Positions 51,982 to 64,000 of a stretch of 64,000 nucleotides of DNA are shown one piece after another. Location: assembly GCA_948099385.1 (NCBI GenBank), contig CANUEZ040000165.1, positions 8,154,001-8,218,000 on the forward strand, in the 5' to 3' direction. Every line of letters begins with the position of its first letter. Within the stretch, counting starts at the first letter, position 1. The translations under genes were made by a program, and so were the position numbers. Under the pieces are notes generated by a model. The model saw nothing but the letters and a program-made list of their open reading frames with translations. It was not told where the DNA came from and made no database searches. This stretch comes from Fasciola hepatica (Eukaryota > Platyhelminthes > Trematoda > Plagiorchiida > Fasciolidae).

Positions 51982-52683
51982 GTCTCTATTCACCTGGTAT
52001 CGCCCTACGCTCATGAAGTTCACTGACCGCGTTCTCACGCCTGATCTGAATACCACATTAGCCAGTATCCGAACCAACGCGAGTTCACACAACGGTTCCG
52101 GTGATACGCACATCCGTTGGCTCGACCACACATTCCAACATAAGCGATTCCGGATAGGTTAAACTTTTGTGATGTGTGTCATCGACCGTGTTCAGACTTG
52201 TTAAATCCACCTCGGGCCTAGGAGTGCTTCAAGTGCCGGACACGTATACATCTTGAACATGTAGACAAACATCAGAAGTTCGCCTCCTGTCACAACGCTA
52301 CTCAGGTAAGATATCTTCGGATGCCAAGCACTGCAGAGTTAGAGACGTGGCTTCAACATTTGAACGAATTAGGTAAACGCTTACGAGAATTGCAATCGAA
52401 TCCTGAAAAATTGTTAGAGTCCGGTCTGGCCGGATTGGCTGCGGCTGCTGGTGGGGTTGCCCATATCGGCACAATATCTGCTGCAACGCCGCTCTACCGA
52501 AGCACGCGTGCAGGATCCACAGGTGCTTTCACGGGGGGCGTTTTGCCTCTCCGGCCCGATAGCAAACCAGGCACTGCGCGCAGTTCTTTCAAACAGAAGC
52601 ATTCCAGACATGGCCTGTCTCCGAGTGCGAAGTCCCCAACTCGATCGGTCTCACCAGACTTGTCTGCGACATCGAGTAAATGA
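51982..52683 (+). pseudogene. ROCK-like kinase C-terminal region (C1 within PH), with two lesions
   Basis: Resembles the C-terminal regulatory end of Rho-associated kinases, where a C1 zinc finger is embedded in a PH domain. Visible on the plus strand: HTFQHKRF, then CDVCHRPC, then PPRA and ECFKC, then IHLEHVDKHQKFASC, then VRYLRMPSTAELETWLQHL (the last PH strand and helix with its Trp), then a Ser/Pro-rich tail to a stop at 52683. ROCK has the same PPxALEC...CxxxxHxxHxDK pattern. TAG at 52219-52221 sits where Leu is expected, and TAA at 52160-52162 reflects a one-base frameshift before CDVC. A pyrimidine-rich acceptor-like ctcctag ends at 51981. It is either a decayed duplicate of a terminal exon or a live exon with sequence errors. 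Confidence 0.72.
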
Positions 52684-55085
52684 CTGGGTCGTAACCGCTT
52701 TTCGACCACCATTGACAATTATCACACGATAACTTCATTAAAGAAGATAATTTACATTTCATTATCTATTTTCGATCATGAATATACTTTCTCATATCCT
52801 TTGCTTCCAACAGCGTTCTTCCCGTTGCTACTGCTATCGTTACCGCTGCTAACTTCCAACCAAACTGGACTGTGATTCTCAGTGCTCTTGTTACACACAC
52901 CTTCTCCACAGAATCCTGTTCTCGGCGTCAGTTGAGCCTATGCTATTGCTGATGTGCTGACATTCAACCCTAAAGTTACAACAGTCCAGTGACATCGGTT
53001 CAGCCATATCATGCTCACAGCCCCCTGTATATTCCTCGTAAACAGTTACCTGAAACCGACCAACTTGTCTTTTTTCTATTGAAATTCCTGCTCTCGTCAA
53101 TTTCCGTTTGTTGATTTCGTTATCATATTCTCGCCCACACAGACCCCGTCATTCGTTTGAACAAACTTTTTGGTACAAGTTGATCGGTCTCAAATCCATC
53201 CAGTTTCTATCCTGTGCCTTCACTAGTCACGACCATATCGGAGAGGACTTGCCAGTCTAAACACGTACCTCATAATCACACCTCGTATACCCTGAGCTTT
53301 TATTTTCTGTCCTGTTCGTTTTTCAAACATGTCTAATTGGGCGAAGCCTAAAGCTTGTCATTCTCAGATCTTCGTTGCCTACCGTTCTGTCAGATCCTCC
53401 ATCGTTCTCCCCTATCATGCTCAATGTCACTACGCACCAGCCCCACCCGTACTCGAGACCAGTTCCCATATTAAAACTCGCCATTCCAAAATTTGCCTCT
53501 TTGGCAGCCACATTTATCATTTATTCACCACCACTATATTTTACTTGCCCGGCTCCGCGATTCCTCTGGGAATCTTTCCATTAGGCAGTTCCCCGGTTAG
53601 CAACCTCCAGCTGAATTCACATGTTAAACTGCCTTCAGGCACGCAGCTCTCTAGTCCCATTGCCCCAACTCCGGCTTGCTTTCATTTACCGTGCCTCGTG
53701 TTCTACCACAGGCTTACCCGTCCTGGTGCTTCTCCCCTCTCAGCCTCCTTCGTGTTTCACCTGTAGTTAAACGATCTGATTGATCATCTCTCACTAGTCT
53801 CTTTGGTCTGTGCCCTTATCTCCTTTTTCATGTGTAGCGCTCCACAGGAATTTTCTGTGTGTTCTACTTTTTTACCCACCACCTGATTTAAAACCATCGT
53901 TACGTCATGGTTTTCACTTACATGTTCAATCCGCTCGATCCATCATTACCTGGTTCCCCTGGTAGTCCTACTCATTTCTCTCCTCCGCACCTTTTTTCGT
54001 CCCTGCTGCAGCATTTTTGCACCACAGACGGCCTCGCCTCTCGGGCACCTTTTTCCACTTTGTATGCACATTTGCTGTGCCCTAACCAGTCATTTCCATC
54101 ACCTTTATCTTCCCGCCGGACGATGTAAGTCCATTAATCAACGCCTCTTTCATTCTCGACCGCCACCAAGTATCTCACCTACATCATTCAGATTATTAGA
54201 TCCACTCCTTCCTGTTCTTTTCCAAACTTTCCTTCGCCTCCCCTCTTCCATGAAGTGCCCTCCACTTCCGTCATCACTACAGTTCTCCTAAGTCTTTTCC
54301 GTTCCTCTCTGTTGTACTGTCATGTTTACCTGTCATCAAGAAAATCCTCCGGTATATTTTCAAGTCAATTCTCTACCATTCTTTCTAACCTTACCTGCCT
54401 TTTCCAATAAATGATATTTTTTTCTAAGACTCCACCGTTATTGCGCCCCATCCTCTTGTATACGTTTATAAATATATGTGTGTCTATGTGTACATTCGCC
54501 CTGCATCCTGCAGTTCTTTACCGGCCATTTTTCATACTATCATCCATCCGACCGCCATGATATGCCTTCTTTCTTTCTACATCTGTGCCTCACATTTACC
54601 TCTTCCGATCCTTTCAAGTCGTTTTGTCGTCTGATCCACCCTTTAATTCTTTCACTGCTCGCTCTCTGTTTTGCTGCGAGTTTTATGTTCTGTCCACCGA
54701 CCATCTATTGTGGAGTACCAATGTTTCTTTGCTATCTAATCCCTTGCAGCGCTTCTCACATTTTTTCTCCATTGTCTCCCGGTACCAAAGTTCCTTGTAC
54801 CAATTTCTAGCCCCTCCAGTGTATATTTGTAGGCTTTCAGATGTCTCTGCCCGGACCAAACAGATTCCTCATTTGACCTTCACTTTCAAATTCATCGGGA
54901 ATCTATTTAACTCCACCCTTGGGTTCATTTAAACTCCTCAAATTTTTCTTCCGTTTGCACACAATCATCCTACCATTTTCCCCCTTTAATTTCCCGTCTG
55001 AGTCTACCTATCCTACTTATGCCATATATTTCTACATTTTCACGACCTTCGTGTGTCCATTTTATCGCCTGTGGAAATTTGATCA
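52684..55085. other. Pyrimidine-rich stretch without recognised gene
   Basis: About 2.4 kb, T/C-rich on the plus strand, following the ROCK-like stop. No domain, RNA gene or clear tandem repeat was seen. It may be decayed LINE untranslated sequence or intergenic DNA. Short open frames here (for example 53329-53766) have low-complexity products. Confidence 0.5.
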
Positions 55086-56140
55086 TGCCCTTGGCAGATT
55101 TCGGGTGCCCCCGAAATGAACCTTTATAATTCTGTTTATCTCGCCATCATATTAACGGATCCCACCTTTTCGTGTACTGATCACCTATGCGTTGTCTTTA
55201 CCCTCTCCAGGACAGACACCCCACTGCTTGGAATGGTCTATCGCCTTTCCGCATGCAATTCCACCGACTGCCTAGGTCTCATAGACTTGGCCTCCCTGGA
55301 AAGCTACACAGACCCCACTCATCTTTTGGTCTCTGGTGACTTCAACTCAACCAGAGTCGCTGGCAAAAATCTGATGCCCCCGATGTCACTTTTAGTGAAC
55401 CCCTCCCAGATCTCGTGCTCAAGAACTAATGGGTGCAGAACGTGAGATGTCTGACCATATATCGCACAGGACATGCCCCGTCCCTACTAGATCTCATCAT
55501 CATCAATAACTGGTTCCAAGTAGATGTGGTGCACTACTTTCTCCCCCTCCTCTCGGTAAAGGTGATCACACCTTCATTGAGTTCGATTATTTTGTGGAGT
55601 GGCCCCCTCCACCCTTAGAAATTACAACTTCGAGACCCCTCAAACGGACCCATTTTATCCAAGTTAGTGCAATACTTTGCCCCCAGCTAAACTTGGCTGG
55701 CCAATGTTGCTCTGCTGATAAGATGGCAGGGAGATTCAGAGTTGATCTCCTTAGCTGATAGGCTATTTGTTTCCAGAACTAGTCCTCCACAGACCGGCCA
55801 ACAGCCCCTTCCTGGTCCCAATGGGAGTATTCTGGACGAAAGCGCCCTTTTCTTTGCTAGACATACAGCCACAGGTCTAGCACGCGATAAAAAAGACTTC
55901 GGGATTATCCGTTACAATTTCGACGACAAGCTTATGCCCTATCAAAGTGCAGTCCTACTGTACCCACTTGCTCGGTCCCGGACCAATAAGGCATTTTTCT
56001 TTCAGTATAAGCATCGTCTAAGGGGCACTGCTTGGACCCCACCTGCTCTCAAAGATCATGCCGTATCTCCGGTTACTTCCCTACCCAAGTGGCGGAGGCC
56101 TCCGGCCCCCACTTTCGAACAGCATTCAGCTCCATAGAGA
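55086..56140 (+). pseudogene. LINE ORF2 relic (endonuclease and linker)
   Basis: Plus-strand pieces: LGMVYRLSACNSTD and HLLVSGDFNSTRVAG (the GDFN block of APE endonucleases, 55230-55360), TIYRTGHAPSLLDLIIINN (55450-55510), then 55742-56137 with FFQYKHRLRGTAWTPPALKD and SPVTSLPKW, the segment between EN and RT in many LINEs. Frame breaks throughout; RT is absent. It is a different LINE type from the CR1-like one. Confidence 0.75.
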
Positions 56141-56944
56141 TATCATTCCACCCCGCAAAGCATCCGATGTCTTTGGTCAACACCCTTAGTCATGTCATTA
56201 TTTCCATTTGTGCAAGTAATCAAGGTGTTACTCGGTTCAACCAACATTGCTCCATGGGTCTGTGATGATTTCAATCGTTTCTGGACGCCAATTTGGATTC
56301 ATTTTCCGTACGATCTATTCTGACTGTTGCGTTTACAATTCGGCGAACGAAGAAAGGCGCACGTGTATGGATAAAGGTATATTCCAGTAGCAAAGTGCGG
56401 TGAGAACCAGTACAGTAGAGCACATGAAAACGCAAACGAATGTGCAAGTGCTTGAGTCAGTTGTGTATGTAATCAGAAGTGCAAGACAGCTGTACAATCG
56501 GATTAGGTCGTGCAAGGTAGTGCAGCAATTGATACGATCTGACTGGTCAAAACTGTCCGGGATGGAGGGCGGCAAACGTCAGTGGTGTACGTGCGTGTGT
56601 GTGCGGACGACATTGTCTGTCTAAGCACATGCCTGTCCAGGCCAAACAGAACACTGACGTTTGACGTCGACCTGACGGTTTTTTAGGTTGCGTACTTTTA
56701 ATTGGACTGACTTTTCCGAAGTTTCCGTCGACCTCGCTTTCAATCACTTTCACTCTCGGTTCATCGCCGATTATACTCGCTCGCTGTTCGCTTTCTTCTC
56801 AACGGTTTTTTCATTTCCACTCGGGGTTCTTCTCCATCGATATTGTTCTGGTGGCACGATGTATGGAATACACCTTAGCATCTGTCAAGCAACTCGCGAC
56901 CTCTCTGTTCGTCCGATAGTGTGGGTTAAGTTAGTACTTCGCCA
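56141..56944. other. Possible LTR or untranslated region of the Gypsy relic
   Basis: No gene. The stretch 56330-56850 lies just upstream of Gypsy gag-like coding and could contain its LTR; ctggtggcacgatgtatgg at 56848-56866 could be a decayed primer binding site. I found no second LTR to confirm this. Confidence 0.3.
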
Positions 56945-58910
56945 TGAGGCTGAATAGAAGACAAGCGCGTTGGCCGCTCCCCAAATCCTCTATATTGGCC
57001 AGCCCGAATCCCTCCGAACATTTCTGGATCATTTCTTCACCCGGTGAGTTTGTGTTCCTTAGCTGTGTCCGATCATCTTTTTGTTGCAAAATGCAAATTT
57101 TTTGCGATATATTAACACAAAGTATCTTCGTCTGAGGATAAGTTGAGCTCGACAGAGACCCCATTTTATCTGGGGCTGCTGTCGTACCGGTGATGTTTAT
57201 CCCACACGAACCCGATGTTTGGCTTACAGCATAAGGGCTACAATTTGGGGCACGTAGGATTATCGGCCAACGCCCACGATTTCCCTCTGCCGTGGAGGCA
57301 GTCCCTGGTGATATGTTTGCCACAGTGGGGAGCTTAGTTTTAAATCCTCCCCAAGAGCAGTGGTACGATCGGCTCAAGTAGGATATACTCCAATTTAGTC
57401 ACCCCCTCAGGAGGAATGCCAAAATCATCTGCTTACCCCGCACCTTTTAAAGGATACTAAATCCAGCCCCCACCTTGCTCACCTCCGGTCCCTGGCAGGG
57501 CCCGAAAATAGGGATTCGGAGATAGTTAAGGAATGCTCGTTGGATTCCTCACCTTCCCATGTTGAGACCACCTTACCTGCACTCCTCCAAAGCTCTTTAC
57601 TGGAAAGATCAGCCGCCGTGTCTGACAAGATCGTTGCCTGTATCAGCAGTGGGGCTAACATCCCCATCGCCATAACATGGCGCAATCCTCGGAGTGGTGA
57701 TCTGGATAAACCGCCGGAGAGTCCTTGACACCCTGGATCCATCCAGCACCGACTGTCGCTCAAGATAGAATTGAGATACCCACCCCTCACAGTAGCCCAC
57801 GTAAGCAACATCACCAACGGGTCCCCTCCACTGACCACCTTCACCGCGAATCCGCTTAACCTGCCTATTTCAAACGAGACCATCCTACCAGCGGCTTTTG
57901 TTGGTTCCACTGCGTTTCCGGACCAGCCGTCCGTAGGTGCAGGCAGCCGTATTCATTCGCAGCCAGGAACTTCCCTGCCAACAAGTAAAAGCGACCGCAG
58001 TGGCCGGCTTTTGGTCACAGGTTGGCCGCTTATTTTAAGTGCGTGATTCGTGCACTAAAGTCAGGTCCCCAGTTGATACTGGGGCCCAAGTTTCTGTCTA
58101 GCTGGTTGGTAAAAACAAGCCCCAAGCTTCTTTGCTTCGGTTGTCCATTGCAAATGGTTCCTCCATTTCTACCTTCGTCACGAGGCAGCTTTCAGCCAAC
58201 CTGGGACCACGACGATGGTATTTGTGGACGTTCACTCTTGCGGACATCTCCACAAGCACAATGGGAGTCGATTTTCTGCGGCTTTATGAAGTACTTGTTG
58301 ATTCACGTAGTTTCAGCTTATCGATCCTTCATCGAGCACTAAGTCTACGGGTCTCGTCTCTCGAACAGATGCACACCGAATCACATATTCGTTTTCTAAC
58401 TTTCCTCACGGTTATCAGCCTTTATATTTCAAAATTCCTTATTTTCACTAAACCGTTTGAAAGATATATACAGTGACCGGTCTTGTGGTGCACCACACTG
58501 TCACTAACGGACCACCGGTCAAGGCAAGACCTCGCCGGCTGGCATCGGACAAGCTGACTCCTCCAAAAGCGAGTTTGACACTACTTTCCAAAGGTTCCGT
58601 TTGCCCTTCTCACAGTCCATGGAAAAAGTGGCATTAGCTGGCGACCACAAGGCGACCATCGAGTACTAAACTCGGCTACCATTTACGATAGCCATCCGAT
58701 ATCCCACATACACATGACATCACGGCATCACTTCACGGCACGACTGTATTTTCCAAGATCGATTTGGTACGAACTTATCACCAGGTCCCACTCTCCGCTG
58801 GAGATGTCGAGAAAACGGCTGTGACGAATCCTTTTGGCTCGTTTGAGTTCCTGCGTATGCCTTTTGGTTTGCGGAATTCTGCCCGGACACTCCAGAGGCC
58901 TATTGACATT
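56945..58910 (+). mobile_element. Ty3/Gypsy retrotransposon relic (gag-protease-RT start)
   Basis: Order on the plus strand: gag remnant near 57430-57720 (LRSLAGPENRDSEIVKECSL, VSDKIVACISSG), protease near 58055-58340 (SPVDTGAQVSV, then FTLADISTSTMGVDFLRLYE), and the start of RT near 58740-58900 (KIDLVRTYHQVPLSAGDVEK, FEFLRMPFGLRNSART). Multiple frameshifts; the sequence stops before the YxDD box. The protease and RT resemble Gypsy elements of flukes. Confidence 0.8.
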
Positions 58911-59699
58911 AAAATATCAAGGTCAACTTGGCGCGTGAATCAGGTTGTCTTGAATTTTCCCTTTTTCCGTCGTTTAGGATTGGTTTTGTGTCGCACCTAA
59001 TAGCAACATTTATTCACACCAAAGCGTCATATTGCCAGTGACAATAACTGCGACGCACCACTGTGCGTCCGCAATTTATTACCGCGAGAAATCTACCAAA
59101 CCCTCCACCTGGAAATCTAGATTTATATCTAATACAAATAGCCCTTTGCGAGCCCAACCGTAAAATACCTAGCGATTGTTAGCTAGCTCAACTCTTTTGG
59201 TGATCGTCTGTTCCTTGGCGCCACCCCATAGCGAGATGGCAAAATATCAGCACAAGATCTTTCTAGGAACTTGGGGACGAAGCCTAACTAAAAATAACGT
59301 TCGCGACTCTATCTTTGAAACCATTATCGATTCTCATGCAGTTCACGGGGTTGATTGAACTATCACATCACGTCGTTCATCGGTTTAAATCGGCATAGTT
59401 CTGCTCAGCTTTCTAGAGTAATACTAAAAATTACGGCTTTTTAGTGCGATCACATAACTCCAAAAAACTTTCCAGGGATTTCCTCCGGACACGAAGTTTT
59501 GACTTGAACAACTAACTTATTAATTCTTGCAAAAGAAGTCTTTGAACCGCTTCCCAGGGCACGAACTGAGGGAAACTTCTGTCTAAAATACAAAATTGGG
59601 CACCATCGTGCGCGACTGTGTGGCAGTCTACTACTCGATTCAACATATTCCCTGAAAAATGTCCTCGTTTAGTTTCAAAGTCTCATTATCAGCAGTTCC
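58911..59699. other. No gene recognised
   Basis: About 790 bp between the Gypsy relic and the second CR1-like LINE. No coding or RNA feature recognised. The 3' part may include the untranslated 5' region of the LINE. Confidence 0.5.
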
Positions 59700-59827
59700 A
59701 TAGTTTTAAGTTTCTTTGATCCAGAACCAGAGAGTTACTCGTTTTTATTCGAGTAAGCCTGTACATTGGGGAATGCAGGACTACTCTGAGTATTTAGCTA
59801 TCTGGTGCAACTGTTATCAGTGTTGCA

Positions 59828-60547
59828 ATGCCGAAACTACCAGCCAAACAAACTGCATCCTCACTGGTTGGTTGTGCCAACATCCGACCAAAAGTGCTCG
59901 CCAAGTCGAAAGTCGCAAAACTTTCACTGAATCCTTGTTCCGTTAGCCTGACCGTTGTTTTAGGCAGTGCAAATAAAAGGGCGGAGACCATAGAACACAA
60001 TCTCCTTAATCTCAACAGCCACATTTCTTTGATTGATACGACCCTATCCAAGCTAATTCCGCTCACGTATATCTCTGACCCTCCATCAAGCCCGCCAACC
60101 CAAGACCTAGTCACGGCTGGGCGCTTCATAGACGCCATTGCCTCGGAAATAATTCGAAGAATCAGCAACTCAAAAGAAGCTGTCGTAATTAATATGTCTG
60201 ACAAAATCCCTGTTGAAAAAGTAAAACGTAGCTTCTAAAGTGCTATTAATATGACACACCACACCTGCCAGTTCTTCCGACTACGCAAGAACATTCAAAA
60301 CAAATATTGTCCACTTTTGTTCAAATTTCTTGAAGAAAAACCTGCTAAACAATTCACTGAGAACCAATGCACGCCGGCTTCGAAATCTCCGTCAGAGAAC
60401 ATTAAGAGTGTTGCCGACAAAACCACACTACAAAGAGAATTTTCCACGTCCGCCAGCACGCATTCAGCTTCGTCAAAATTGTCCGCCCTCAACTATCCGC
60501 TTCTTCACCGTCTGACAATGCGCACAGTACATGCAATATCAATTTGA
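59828..60547 (+). pseudogene. LINE ORF1 relic
   Basis: N-terminal part with ISNSKEAVVINMSDKIP, matching ISNRKNAIAFNLPDKAP of the intact copy, then in the same frame after a TAA at 60236-60238 the stretch HHTCQFFRLRKN, CPLLFKFLEEKPAKQF and SVADKTTLQREFS. It is thus ORF1 with one nonsense mutation in this part. The following 60550-61800 region is degenerate and Pro-rich like the ORF1 tail. Confidence 0.85.
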
Positions 60548-61842
60548 CTTCATGTTCACTAGAACGCCAGTCCCATATGTTTGACGTCGACTAAGATATA
60601 TCCATTTCAACGTCATTTTACCAGCAAACGCCTAAGAAACCAAGAAGCATAGAGTTTACCCCTGGCAAGCTGTCCCCTTTTGGGCTGGCTAACTCGATTC
60701 CACCATTACTTATCACTGAAACATCGGCCACAACCGATGACCATGAGAATCGCCCAACCGGCTTAACAGCCATACCCAGAAATCCTCAACCCATCAACGG
60801 AGACACTCCAACTTCCTCTATGCCATCACTTCACTCGGTTCCAATAGCCACTCGGCAATCTACGGTGCATAGGCCATCCCTCGAACCAGCGAAAACGTCA
60901 TTACTAATTGGGATGCACATTGTTGTCACTGCGATCAATCCTAAAGCACTCACCAAGCCAAACTTCCAACTGCTAATGACCCTCAGCGAAGCGACACAGG
61001 TGCAACATTGGACGAGAGAACGTCATTCAGGACCTATCTTCCCAATCTAAACCACCATCCACTAGTTGCATCGTACATACCACCCTGTCTTGCTTTTCAT
61101 ACAGCTGGTTATCACCCTCATCAGGCTGTTACAACTAACCTCCGGGCCTCTCCAATAATGCCGCCATTCATACCAAACGAATACTTTAGTGTTCACATTA
61201 TCTCTGTCATAACCTAAGTGATATTTTCTCACGAGTCTCTCTCTTTTTATCATTCACATATCTCGCCCACCCAGAATCCCCTTTCTACCGCAGGCCACTT
61301 ACAACAGTACCCACGACCTCCCAGTCTCTGCGCCAACCAACGCCCCTACATCCCACCTCCAGGTCACATTACCCTCCAGGTTACAGCCCATTAAATTACT
61401 GCTGTAAAGGGGGCACCTGTGTTACAGCCCGTATTAAGGCAGGTGCAAAGATACTTGAGGCTACTACACTTCCTTTTTCTTTCCCACTTCACAGCTACCT
61501 ATCCCTCCCTCATATTTCTACATCCCGGCCACCAGTATCTACCAGTAGTAAAGCACTCGATAGTGATCTTTCGCGGTGTTGTTTCGCACTAAGTAGACTT
61601 ACAAACCGCCGACATCCTTCCAATCTAACGAATCTAATCGGTACTAGCCATACCCAGCCTAGCTTAACAACCAAGCTGACCGCTTCGCCAGGTGTTTCTA
61701 CTCAGCTTATTTCACCATCCACTCTACCGACTACTCCATCTCAAGGAATACTGATTGCGTCATCCAATCCTCCTTTAGCAAAACGTAATGCCGGAATCCT
61801 ATAAAGATTTAATTTAATCCTGACTCCACTAAACGGTTTTCA

Positions 61843-63990
61843 TTGTTTATGCGGAATGCACTCTCAATAGTGAATAAGATGCCAATGCTGCGTATATTAC
61901 TGCTCACGTCTGATTACGACCTTATTTTAATTACCGAAACCTGGTTGACAGACAACACTCCAAGCGAGGATATCGCTTTCATCGGGTACCAAGCTTTCAG
62001 GAAAAACAGACTTACTCAGCGAGGGGGAAGCTGTCTTATATATGTAAGGCAAAACATGCGAGCGAAAATATTTCAGCAACTCATACTGTATAACTTGCCC
62101 CATTCAGTTTGGCTACAGGTCACTATAGGATGTTCTGACTTTATTGTTAGTTGCATCTACCGCCTCCCGGATACTTGTCAAAAACAACTTCCTGCTGATC
62201 ATAGAGGCGCTAAACGTTGTTGCGGACGTACCGGGCCCAAAACTGGTGGCCGGCGACTTTAACGCACCAGGCATCCGTTGGTCCACTTTAAAAGCCCCAC
62301 ATCATCTAACACGCTTCTTGACCAGCATTCTTTTAGGAGGATGGACTCGACATGTGATGTGCCCTACTAGAGGCAAAAGCATTCTTGATCTCATTTTTAC
62401 GGTAGGGTTATCTCGTGTGCACACATCTATCGTGAACAGCATCCCAGGTTGTGAGCACTTGCCGGTGGGATGTGAGTTTTCGGTGCCAACACGAACCGTC
62501 CACAAACCGATCGCAAAATGACAGTTCCACCAAGCTAGCTGGAGTCAATTATCCTCACTCATTCGCCCGCAGAACTGGGATACTTTCTTTTTATCCGATG
62601 AATTGCATACAGTGGTGGATCATCTTTACTCCGCACTAAATGCATGTCTTGACGTAATCACCTCAACCCAAGGTCTACCTGGACGAGATAAACCAAACAT
62701 TTTTTGTCGAATAAAACAGAAGCTTTCTATGCTACAAGGCAAATTCCTCAGGTGGAGAGACTTTTCGTTGTTCTTACAAATGAACCGTTTATCTCATTCA
62801 ATAAGGTTGATTGAAATGTCCCTCAATAACAAATGGGAATTAAGGGCGCTCAGTCACCCCAAGAGTACCGAAGCTTTATCTAATCTGATTAAGTTGAGAA
62901 ACAGTCAGTGCACTTCCCCTATCTCATCCATTATATATAACAACAATTATATAACGAACTCCCACGAGATCTCCGAGGCATTCAGTGCTTATTCTGCTTC
63001 GTCTCTAACGGCCAATGACTCCCCGTGCCTATATCACGTTGAGCCGCTGACATCTGCACAGTTCTCAGCGGTTACATTTCACCCGAACGACTTAACAGTA
63101 CAGCTAACCAAAATCAGGCGGTCATACCACACCGGGCCAGATGAGGTACCACCGGCTACTTTTAGTCTAGGTGGAACTGATATCCCATTCTTGTTGCCAG
63201 ATGTTTTTAATTCATCTATGATCAGTAGCGTCTTCCCTTCCCATTGGAAAACATCGGTTATTATCCCAATTCCTAAGAAGGGTTCAAGCCAGGACCTAAC
63301 CAATTATCGACTAGTGAACCACACCCCTATAATTTCCCGAATTATGGAAAGACTGATAAAAATAAGCTGACAACTCATTTACTGAACAATAACCCCATTA
63401 ACGCTGGACAGCACGGTTTTCATCAAAAAAGATCGTGTGCCACCTGTTTGAGTGACTTCCTTAACCTAATAACTATGGCCACTAACAGTGGTAAATCAGT
63501 GATTGTAATCCTCTTCGACATGACTAAAGCTTTAGATCGAGTATCTCATAACAGGCTAATGGAGAAGGTGAAAACCTACGGAATTATTGACCCGATCCTG
63601 AGTCGGTTTTCATCATTTCTAACATCCTGAAAGCAGGTGATAGACGTTGATGGCAGTTTATCGTCACCTCGACCAGTAACTAGTGGAGTTATTCAGGGTA
63701 GTGTACTAGGTCCCTTACATTTTCTTATATATGTTGAAGACATTTTTAATTTTATCAAACACGGGGCTGCGTTTCCTTTTGCAGATGACATAAAAATTAT
63801 GTGCTCCTTTGAAGCTGACGCCTTAGCTTCTACCATTGCGAGCATAACGAGCGATTAACTACCGCTAGACTCATGGGGCAACCAATGGTTGATGAAATTC
63901 TCCGCTGTCAAAAGTCCTGTCCTTATGTATAAGTGTCAGGTTCCCGCAGGAAAGTTTAAAAAAGTAATGATCAGTTCCTCCCCAACAGTC
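61843..63990 (+). pseudogene. LINE ORF2 relic (EN and RT), continues beyond window
   Basis: EN: ILITETWLTDNTPSEDI, then a frameshift near 62180, then KLVAGDFNAPGIRW. The SDH block reads CEHLPV, so the catalytic Asp is lost. RT: FPSHWKTSVIIPIPKKGSS, IMERLIK then a stop near 63368, VIVILFDMTKALDRVSH, a stop near 63628, GVIQGSVLGPLHF and PFADDIKI. Stops at 62521, 63368, 63628 and 63856 confirm inactivity. Confidence 0.9.
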
Positions 63991-64000
63991 CGGAGTTAAG

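Larger units (their letters stand above)
59700..64000 (+). mobile_element. Second CR1-like LINE copy, decayed, runs off right edge
   Basis: Same family or a close relative of the LINE at 13112-20008, with ORF1 and ORF2 in the same order and spacing. The left boundary is approximate. It is not in rDNA, so the family is not specific for 28S. Both ORFs carry stops. Confidence 0.88.

Noticed and set aside
52157..52221. GT...AG segment in the ROCK-like region that might be a small intron removing both stops
   Set aside because: It would delete the first Cys pair of the C1 domain and put the following ECFKC block out of frame.
53329..53766. 145-codon open frame
   Set aside because: Low-complexity, pyrimidine-rich sequence with overlapping frames; no recognisable domain.

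Overview
This window is eukaryotic and looks like a digenean trematode (flatworm), most probably a fasciolid fluke. The evidence is the nuclear rDNA: the 18S, ITS1, 5.8S, ITS2 and 28S regions are recognisable on the minus strand, and the ITS2 (1018-1382) has the order of conserved blocks I associate with Fasciola and its relatives. I recall that from memory and have not run a search. No intact, ordinary single-copy host gene was found. Almost everything is rDNA or retrotransposon, much of it nested.

Layout. 1-6749: one rDNA stretch on the minus strand, with the 5' part of a 28S gene running off the left edge, ITS2, 5.8S, ITS1, a complete 18S (1964-3952) and the intergenic spacer (3953-6749) with several repeat types. 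6750-20916: a second 28S gene broken into three pieces by two retrotransposons. An R2 element (7958-11152) lies at the canonical R2 target, and a roughly 6.9 kb CR1-like LINE (13112-20008) lies in opposite orientation in the 5' part of the gene. 20917-21569: an ITS2 stub fused directly to a spacer fragment, so the rest of ITS2, 5.8S, ITS1 and 18S are missing from this unit.

21570-28348: two 3' parts of CR1-like LINEs in opposite orientation, forming an inverted repeat; the left one is split by a Penelope-like element (RT plus GIY-YIG). 28349-41333: a minus-strand BEL/Pao LTR retrotransposon (BEL1) inserted in the ORF2 of the minus-strand LINE, whose ORF2 resumes at 41334-42060. BEL1 is itself interrupted in gag by a plus-strand BEL/Pao element (BEL2, 33675-40401) with a 5-bp target duplication. 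42066-45462 is a 3'-truncated BEL3 and 47573-50217 a deletion derivative, BEL4. Between and after them are LINE endonuclease relics, a Ty3/Gypsy relic (about 56945-58910), and a second, decayed copy of the CR1-like LINE (about 59700-64000).

The one host-gene trace is at 51982-52683: a C1 zinc-finger/PH C-terminal region resembling Rho-associated kinase (ROCK), carrying a frameshift and a nonsense codon. I did not find a new multi-gene system. The points most worth following up are the doubly interrupted 28S gene, the ITS2-spacer fusion, the tandemly duplicated ORF2 end in the LINE, the LTR pairs that differ only at their tips, and the ROCK-like fragment.
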